Shown here piece by piece: positions 58,329-64,000 of a stretch of DNA of 64,000 nt; within the stretch, counting starts at the first letter, position 1; the number at the start of each line of letters is the position of its first letter. Origin of the DNA: Alteromonas indica. GTDB taxonomy: Bacteria; Pseudomonadota; Gammaproteobacteria; Enterobacterales; Alteromonadaceae. The translations under genes and the position numbers were made by a program. A model generated the notes under the pieces. The model searched no databases. It had not been told where the DNA came from and saw nothing but the letters and a program-made list of their open reading frames with translations. The DNA lies in contig PYVY01000017.1 in assembly GCA_003056425.1 (NCBI GenBank), positions 1 to 64,000 on the forward strand, written 5' to 3'.

Positions 58329-59993
58329 TTACTTAGTTTTAAGACCGCGCTTTTCCATCGAGGCATAAATGAGTTTAGCCTGAATCAGCGTAATAATGTT
58401 ACTTACCAGCCAGTACAACACCAAGCCTGCAGGGAACCACAGGAAGAACACACTCATGGCCACCGGCATAAACTGCATAATCTTCTGTTGCATCGGGTCG
58501 GTAACCGTAGTGGGTTGCAGCTTTTGCAGTAACCACATGCTGGCACCGGTAAGCACAGGCAATACAAAGAACGGATCTTTTACCGACAAATCGGTAATCC
58601 ACAGGGCGAAGTCAGCATGACGCAGTTCCACACTTTCCAGCAATACCCAGTACAGTGCCAGGAATATGGGCATTTGCAGTATCAAAGGTAAACAGCCACC
58701 CATGGGGTTAACTTTTTCCTTCTTATACAACTCCATCATCGCCTGCGACATCTTTTGACGATCATCACCAAAACGCTCTTTTAATTGCTGCATCTTCGGT
58801 GCAAGGTTACGTAGCCGGGCCATCGATTCGTATTGCTTCTTGGTCAGCGGGTACATTACGCCTTTTACCAATACGGTGATAAGAATAATCGCTACGCCCC
58901 AGTTGCCCACCACACTATGCAGGAATTTCAGTAGACTGAATAATGACTGGGATATCCACCACAAGATGCCGTAGTCTACGGTTAAATCCAGTCCACGGGC
59001 CAGATTAGCCAATGTTTCCTGGTCTTTCGGCCCTACATACAAATCTGCACTGATAGTGGTACTGTCGCCCGCATTAACGGTTACCGGCTCGCCTTTGAAA
59101 CCTATAATAGCGTACTGATTTGCTGATAATTTAGAATAAAGCTCGTTTGTTTTTTGCGTTGGCGGTACCCACGCCGAGACAAAGTAATGCTCTAACATAC
59201 CCACCCAGCCAGCTGGCGTGGTTTTCTTCAGGTTTTTATCTTCAATGTCATCAAACGTGTACTTGGTGTATTGGTCATCTTCGGTACCATAAGCCGCGCC
59301 GCGATAGGTTGGCATAAACATGTTGCCGCCATCAGGTACTTCAGTGGTCTGTTTGAATTGCCCGAATTGCTGGAAGCTTATGGCATTACCGGTATTGTTG
59401 GTTACCGAATAATTTACTTTTACGGTGTGCGAGCCTTTTTCAAATACAAAGGTTTTTACTACCCGGATACCTTCTTTTGACTGCCAGACTAAAGGGACTT
59501 CTAAAGTGCCCCCTTCCAGTACGTACTCGTTTTGTTCTGTAGCATAGCGTGGACGGCCCTGGCTGTTGCTATCCGGGCCGTTACGGCCTATCAGGCCACT
59601 TTGGGCGATATACAATCCGCCTTGTTGGCGCAACATGCTGTACGTTTCCTCAGAACCCTGCGTAACCGGAAAGTCCTGCAGATTAGCTGATACAACATCA
59701 CCGCCGCGCAAATCAATTTGAATATTTAATGCGTCAGTTTGAACATGAACCATACGGTTCTGATTTTTCTGTACAACCGGTTCCATACCAGGGATATCGC
59801 CACTATTGTTTGGCATATCTTGTACATCGGCACCAACATCTGCTGAAGGTACGCCATCGTCCTGCATTTGGGCAGACTGTTCAGACTGAACTTGCTTAAC
59901 AGGCTGCGGGCCATAATCTTTCTGCCACTGTTGCCACAGCAGAAAGCTGACCAATGCCAGGCCGATTAACAAAAAACTACGTTGCGATTCCAT
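58329..59993 (-). CDS. yidC: Membrane protein insertase YidC, 554 aa
   Basis: YidC inserts proteins into the inner membrane, alone or with Sec. The start MESQRSFLLIGLALVSFLLWQQWQ is the first membrane span, followed by the large periplasmic beta-sandwich domain (~70-330) and a C-terminal core of five spans with NPMGGCLPLILQMPIFLALYWVL. Length is typical of Gram-negative YidC. ATG 59993 is chosen by homology; the 20-codon upstream extension overlaps yidD. Confidence 0.96.
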   Translation of the reverse strand: MESQRSFLLIGLALVSFLLWQQWQKDYGPQPVKQVQSEQSAQMQDDGVPSADVGADVQDMPNNSGDIPGMEPVVQKNQNRMVHVQTDALNIQIDLRGGDVVSANLQDFPVTQGSEETYSMLRQQGGLYIAQSGLIGRNGPDSNSQGRPRYATEQNEYVLEGGTLEVPLVWQSKEGIRVVKTFVFEKGSHTVKVNYSVTNNTGNAISFQQFGQFKQTTEVPDGGNMFMPTYRGAAYGTEDDQYTKYTFDDIEDKNLKKTTPAGWVGMLEHYFVSAWVPPTQKTNELYSKLSANQYAIIGFKGEPVTVNAGDSTTISADLYVGPKDQETLANLARGLDLTVDYGILWWISQSLFSLLKFLHSVVGNWGVAIILITVLVKGVMYPLTKKQYESMARLRNLAPKMQQLKERFGDDRQKMSQAMMELYKKEKVNPMGGCLPLILQMPIFLALYWVLLESVELRHADFALWITDLSVKDPFFVLPVLTGASMWLLQKLQPTTVTDPMQQKIMQFMPVAMSVFFLWFPAGLVLYWLVSNIITLIQAKLIYASMEKRGLKTK

Positions 59994-60003
59994 AGAGGTC
60001 TCT

Positions 60004-60273
60004 TTATTTTGAGTGTTTAGTGTTGTGTTTTTCAGGTACCGGATCATAACCACCCGGGTGGAAAGGGTGGCATTTTATAATGCGTTTACACGATAACCAA
60101 CCGCCAATTAACAAACCATGCGTTTTTAAGGCATCTATTGCATAAAATGAGCAAGTAGGATGAAAGCGACATCGTTGCCCCAGCATAGGTGAAATACACC
60201 ACTGGTAAAACCGGATAAACAGTAACGGCACAAAAATAGTTATTTTGCGCAGCGTTTGGCTAATCTTTTCCAT
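60004..60273 (-). CDS. yidD: YidD membrane protein insertion efficiency factor
   Basis: YidD is a small protein with a conserved cluster CRFHPTCSFYAIDAL and CHPFHPGGYDP, both seen here. It aids insertion by YidC. Its start overlaps rnpA by 34 bp, as in many gammaproteobacteria. Confidence 0.93.
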   Translation of the reverse strand: MEKISQTLRKITIFVPLLFIRFYQWCISPMLGQRCRFHPTCSFYAIDALKTHGLLIGGWLSCKRIIKCHPFHPGGYDPVPEKHNTKHSK

Positions 60274-60596
60274 TGCTTATCCAGAATGGCAAATACTTCC
60301 TCATTAGAAAGCTTATCAGCACCGGTTTTGCCTACGACAATAATATCTACATTGGGTAATTGTGCCGCGCGATGACGAAAGCTTTCGCGAACAAGTCGTT
60401 TCAGGCGATTTCGGTCATGGGCTTTACGTACCCGTTTTTTAGACAGTGTTATGCCAAGTCGGGGATTATCGAGCTGATTATGTCTGGCTAGAAGGGTAAA
60501 GGAAGGTGATACCGCAGGTGTTGCGTTGTCAAACACAAAAGTAAAGTGGGTTGGAGTCAACAGACGTAACTCCCTGGAAAATGTATTCTCACCCAC
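60240..60596 (-). CDS. rnpA: Ribonuclease P protein component
   Basis: The protein subunit of RNase P, which trims tRNA 5' ends. The signature AHDRNRLKRLVRESFR (the RNR motif) and RLGITLSKKRVRKA are present. Length is 118 aa. It follows rpmH by 18 bp. Confidence 0.96.
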   Translation of the reverse strand: MGENTFSRELRLLTPTHFTFVFDNATPAVSPSFTLLARHNQLDNPRLGITLSKKRVRKAHDRNRLKRLVRESFRHRAAQLPNVDIIVVGKTGADKLSNEEVFAILDKQWKRLAKRCAK

Positions 60597-60614
60597 TTTA
60601 GAATTTCTCTTTAA

Positions 60615-60749
60615 TTAAGCAGAAAGGCGAGCGCGACCTTTTGCACGGCGAGCCGCTAGTACTTTACGACCATTTTTGGTCGCCATACGAGCACGAAAAC
60701 CGTGTGAACGCTTGCGCTTTAAGTTGCTCGGTTGAAATGTTCTTTTCAT
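60615..60749 (-). CDS. rpmH: 50S ribosomal protein L34
   Basis: The translation, 44 aa starting MKRTFQPSNLKRKRSHGFRA and ending RRAKGRARLSA, is a complete L34. It heads the rpmH-rnpA-yidD-yidC unit and is divergent from dnaA. Confidence 0.97.
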   Translation of the reverse strand: MKRTFQPSNLKRKRSHGFRARMATKNGRKVLAARRAKGRARLSA

Positions 60750-60949
60750 GACCAAAGTCTCACTTATTTAGTTAAACACAGGCGGTATTGAAATAACGAT
60801 GACATCAGACATTACATCTTTACGTCGTTAGGTAACTAACACAGCCCATCCAAAAAGGATGCCGAATTCTAGAGATCTCGTGGCCTGCTGTCAATGCGTA
60901 ATGCTTATATACGCGTCTTTTTTTGGTTATTTTTTCGCTAACTTGGAAA

Positions 60950-61356
60950 ATCAGGGAATTAAGTTAGACGAATTGTCACTATGCACTGTGAATAAAATTA
61001 TTAAATAATCCCTTTTATCCACAAACGGGCCCCGTTAAATGCTGATCTGACAAGGGTAAATGGATCCTGATCGTAAGAACAGGGGTCTGGTTTATACCGA
61101 TCCATATGATCATAAATGATTAAAATAATACTGATCTACCAAATAGATAGCGTCAGGATCTTCAAGATCCGTAAAGATCGCCATTTACATTTTGTTAGTA
61201 AAATAAGATAATCCACAGCGATAAGATCAAAAACTAAATTCACCGCTAGTACCCAAACAAATGCATATCTCAGACAGGCTTCCTTAGCGATTCTTCATTT
61301 CGCTATCTTTTCCTGCATTTTTTGGTTCTCGTGCGTCATTCGGAGCCCTAAGTTAC
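60950..61356. promoter_or_regulatory. dnaA control region with DnaA box and GATC cluster
   Basis: A perfect DnaA box TTATCCACA lies at 61015-61023, and a related AATCCACAG at 61210. Ten GATC sites occur between 61043 and 61228. The region is AT-rich and lies between the divergent rpmH and dnaA. It should hold both promoters, with autoregulation by DnaA and Dam-dependent control. Confidence 0.75.
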
Positions 61357-62877
61357 ATGTCTTTATGGAATCATTGTCTTGACCGTTTGCGTCAGGAACT
61401 GCCGACTCAGCAGTTTAGTATGTGGATAAGACCACTTACCGCCGACGAAGACAGCGGCTGCATTACACTGTTCGCACCTAACCGGTTTGTACTTGACTGG
61501 GTAAGAGATAAATATCGCGATAAAATTACCGCGTTGTTCGCTGAATTTTGTGGCGCCGATGCGCCGCAATTACGTTTAGAGGTGGTATCGCGTACCAGCA
61601 CTTTACAGCAATCGCCCTCCAGCGCCCCCAGGCCTGCTATGACATCATCTAATAATGTTGGCTATCAGCCTAACACTGGACATCCACCTGCCGCCTCTGC
61701 GTACCAGCCCGGCGCGCAAGATAACGGTGGCCGTCAGGCTTACCAAGGGCAGGGCGGCTATAGCAGCGATAACGGTTCGGCCGCGGCCCGCGGCAATCAG
61801 GCCCCACCTGTTTCACGCTCGCCTAACGTTATTCCTATCCCTGAAGGAATGAAGCATAAAAGTAATATCAATCCTAACTATCAGTTCGACAACTTTGTGG
61901 AAGGTAAGTCGAACCAGTTAGCCAGAGCAGCAGCGACGCAAGTGGCGAACAACCCTGGCGGTTCTTACAATCCACTGTTTATATATGGCGGCACGGGATT
62001 GGGTAAAACCCACTTGCTGCATGCAGTGGGCAACGGCATTGTAGCAAATCGCAAAGACGCTAAAATTGTGTATATGCACTCAGAGCGTTTTGTTCAGGAC
62101 ATGGTTAAAGCTTTGCAAAACAATGCGATAGAAGATTTTAAAAAGTTTTATCGCTCGGTAGATGCATTGCTTATTGATGATATTCAATTTTTTGCCAACA
62201 AGGAGCGCTCGCAGGAAGAGTTCTTTCATACGTTCAATGCGCTGCTTGAAGGAAATCAGCAAATAATCCTTACATCTGATCGTTACCCGAAAGAAATTGA
62301 AGGGGTAGAGGACCGGCTAAAATCGAGATTTGGTTGGGGTCTGACGATTGCTATCGAGCCACCGGAATTAGAAACCAGAGTTGCCATTTTGATGCGCAAG
62401 GCGGCTGAAAACAGAATGCAGTTACCTAATGAAGTTGCCTTCTTTATCGCAAAAAGATTGCGTTCCAATGTACGCGAATTAGAAGGTGCATTAAATCGGG
62501 TAATAGCCAATGCTAATTTTACCGGTAGGCCTATCACCATTGATTTTGTCCGCGAAGCGCTGCGGGATTTATTGGCGCTGCAGGAAAAACTGGTCACTGT
62601 AGATAATATCCAAAAAACGGTAGCCGACTATTATAAGATAAAAGTATCCGATATTTTATCGAAGCGACGCAGTAGAAGTGTTGCTCGCCCCCGGCAGGTT
62701 GCCATGGCGTTGGCGAAAGAATTAACCAACCATAGCTTGCCGGAATTAGGTAATGCCTTTGGTGGTCGTGACCATACTACTGTGCTGCATGCCTGTCGAA
62801 AAATAGAGCAGCTTAGAGAAGAAAGTCATGATATAAAGGAAGACTACAAGAACCTGATACGGACGTTGTCTTCTTAA
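61357..62877 (+). CDS. dnaA: Chromosomal replication initiator DnaA, 506 aa
   Basis: DnaA binds oriC boxes and opens the origin. Domain I (residues 1-90), a long Gln/Gly/Pro/Ser-rich linker (about 90-165), the AAA+ domain with Walker A YGGTGLGKTHLLHAVG and Walker B LLIDDIQFF, and the C-terminal HTH signature GGRDHTTVLHACRKI are present. The linker is longer than in E. coli (506 against 467 aa). Confidence 0.98.
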   Translation: MSLWNHCLDRLRQELPTQQFSMWIRPLTADEDSGCITLFAPNRFVLDWVRDKYRDKITALFAEFCGADAPQLRLEVVSRTSTLQQSPSSAPRPAMTSSNNVGYQPNTGHPPAASAYQPGAQDNGGRQAYQGQGGYSSDNGSAAARGNQAPPVSRSPNVIPIPEGMKHKSNINPNYQFDNFVEGKSNQLARAAATQVANNPGGSYNPLFIYGGTGLGKTHLLHAVGNGIVANRKDAKIVYMHSERFVQDMVKALQNNAIEDFKKFYRSVDALLIDDIQFFANKERSQEEFFHTFNALLEGNQQIILTSDRYPKEIEGVEDRLKSRFGWGLTIAIEPPELETRVAILMRKAAENRMQLPNEVAFFIAKRLRSNVRELEGALNRVIANANFTGRPITIDFVREALRDLLALQEKLVTVDNIQKTVADYYKIKVSDILSKRRSRSVARPRQVAMALAKELTNHSLPELGNAFGGRDHTTVLHACRKIEQLREESHDIKEDYKNLIRTLSS

Positions 62878-62909
62878 CAGAATCAAGCACGACGCGAGAT
62901 AAAAAGCCG

Positions 62910-64000
62910 ATGAAATTTACAATCAGCAGAGAAAAATTTTTACAGCCGTTGCAAATGGTTTCGGGAGCCGTAGAGCGTCGACATACGCTTCCCATTCTGT
63001 CTAATGTGTTAATTAAAGTGAGCGATGGCGCACTTTGGTTAACCGGTACTGACCTTGAAGTTGAGCTGGTATCCAGCATCGCTTTAGATGCAGAATCGAC
63101 AGAAGGCGAAATTACGGTTCCTGCGAAAAAGCTATTTGATATTATCCGGGGGCTGTCTGAGGGTACCCCTATCCACTTTAGCCTTGATGAGAATAAAGCG
63201 TTATTACGGGCAGGAAGAGGGCGCTATACCTTATCGACTCTATCGGCCAACGATTATCCGAATCTGGAAGACTGGGCGAGTGAAGTTGAATTTGAACTTA
63301 GTTGTAGCGAGCTTAAAAAGTTAATTGATAGCACACACTTTTCCATGGCCCAGCAGGATGTTCGCTATTACCTGAATGGATTATCGCTGGAAACAGAAGA
63401 AAATTTAGTTCGTTCAGTCGCAACGGATGGTCACCGTCTTGCGCTTTGTCGTTTAGCCTATAATCAGGCCACCCTGCCAGCGCGCCAGGTTATCATTCCC
63501 AGAAAAGGGGTATTAGAAATATCTCGTTTGATTGGCGATGACGACCAAATTATTCGTGCGCAAATTGGTGCTAATCATATTCGGTTACATGGCAGCGCAT
63601 TTATTTTTACTAGTAAGTTGGTGGACGGACGTTTTCCTGATTACCGTCGGGTATTACCCAAAGACGGTGACAAGACCATCCTTGCCAGTAAAGCGGTATT
63701 AAAAGACGCCTTTTCGCGAGCCGCGATTTTATCGAATGAAAAATTCCGTGGGGTAAGGTTGAACCTGTCTTCAGGGGAATTAAAAATTACTGCTAATAAC
63801 CCAGAGCAGGAAGAAGCAGAAGAAATCGTGGATGTAGATTATCAAGGCGCGGATTTAGAGATTGGGTTTAATGTCGCTTATTTGATTGATGTACTTAATT
63901 CGTTGGCGACAGATAAAGTTAAGTTAACCTTATCTGATTCTAATTCCAGTGCGTTGATAGAAGATGCTGAAGATGATTCAGCTTTGTATGTCATCATGCC
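62910..64000 (+). CDS. dnaN: DNA polymerase III beta sliding clamp (partial)
   Basis: The translation begins MKFTISREKFLQPLQMVSGA and runs open to the window edge after about 363 codons, close to the expected ~366. The SVATDGHRLALCRL and LVDGRFPDYRRVLP motifs are diagnostic. It lies 32 bp after dnaA, in the same unit. The last codons are beyond the window. Confidence 0.97.
   Translation, partial: MKFTISREKFLQPLQMVSGAVERRHTLPILSNVLIKVSDGALWLTGTDLEVELVSSIALDAESTEGEITVPAKKLFDIIRGLSEGTPIHFSLDENKALLRAGRGRYTLSTLSANDYPNLEDWASEVEFELSCSELKKLIDSTHFSMAQQDVRYYLNGLSLETEENLVRSVATDGHRLALCRLAYNQATLPARQVIIPRKGVLEISRLIGDDDQIIRAQIGANHIRLHGSAFIFTSKLVDGRFPDYRRVLPKDGDKTILASKAVLKDAFSRAAILSNEKFRGVRLNLSSGELKITANNPEQEEAEEIVDVDYQGADLEIGFNVAYLIDVLNSLATDKVKLTLSDSNSSALIEDAEDDSALYVIM

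Overview
The window comes from a gammaproteobacterial chromosome, most probably Alteromonadales. The reasons are the gene order around the replication origin (atpIBEFHAGDC, parB-parA, rsmG-mnmG, oriC, mioC, mnmE, yidC-yidD-rnpA-rpmH, dnaA-dnaN) and the protein sequences. Genus-level placement is only a guess. dnaN runs off the right edge.

Layout. (a) 1-5100: AT-rich accessory DNA with a small hypothetical gene, a tandem array of hairpin repeats, a three-pass membrane protein, a (GTTT)10 tract, a KfrA-like DNA-binding protein and a P4-type tyrosine integrase. (b) 5200-11100: ordinary chromosomal genes (homocysteine methyltransferase, a DUF1439 lipoprotein, an OmpA-type lipoprotein, an HD-GYP phosphodiesterase, an alkyltransferase-like protein, a DTW-domain tRNA enzyme and a membrane protein). 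(c) 11300-23000: the complete ATP synthase operon, chromosomal parAB, rsmG and mnmG, all on the minus strand. (d) 23040-23600: oriC with DnaA boxes and 21 GATC sites, followed by dnaC, dnaT and mioC and a 1.2-kb gene-free stretch with a parS-like site. (e) 27204-56416: a 29.2-kb integrative mobilizable island at the 3' end of mnmE. (f) 56399-64000: mnmE, yajQ, yidC, yidD, rnpA, rpmH, dnaA and dnaN.

The island is the main point of interest. It is bounded by 18-bp repeats (16/18 identical) at the mnmE 3' end, as in SGI1-family islands, and has an SGI1-like integrase and excisionase at its right end. Its cargo at the left end is an ABC/SMC-type ATPase and a resolvase-methylase-endonuclease operon of the BsuBI/PstI type. 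Its backbone has a trwABC-like mobilization module (ribbon-helix-helix protein, coupling protein, MOBF relaxase-helicase) but no type IV secretion apparatus, an IncQ-like repA/repC replicon with five iterons, several exported or lipoprotein genes, and a minimal pilin-chaperone-usher operon.

Eight transcription units of the backbone start from one promoter design: a 17-bp box (consensus GCGCCCAAAANGGGCAA) placed exactly 49 bp upstream of a TATAAT-like hexamer, with no recognisable -35 element. From memory the box resembles the site bound by AcaCD, the FlhDC-type activator of IncC plasmids that induces SGI1 relatives. I infer that a helper conjugative plasmid switches on excision (xis), mobilization, the exported proteins and the pilus genes together. 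A second layer of sequence signals is also island-wide: six copies of the palindrome CTTTCACATGTGAAAG, two copies of an ACCGTAATTA-type motif, and two ATAGGCA/TGCCTAT operators over -10 boxes. The island also lies between oriC and dnaA, so an iteron origin sits about 25 kb from the host origin.
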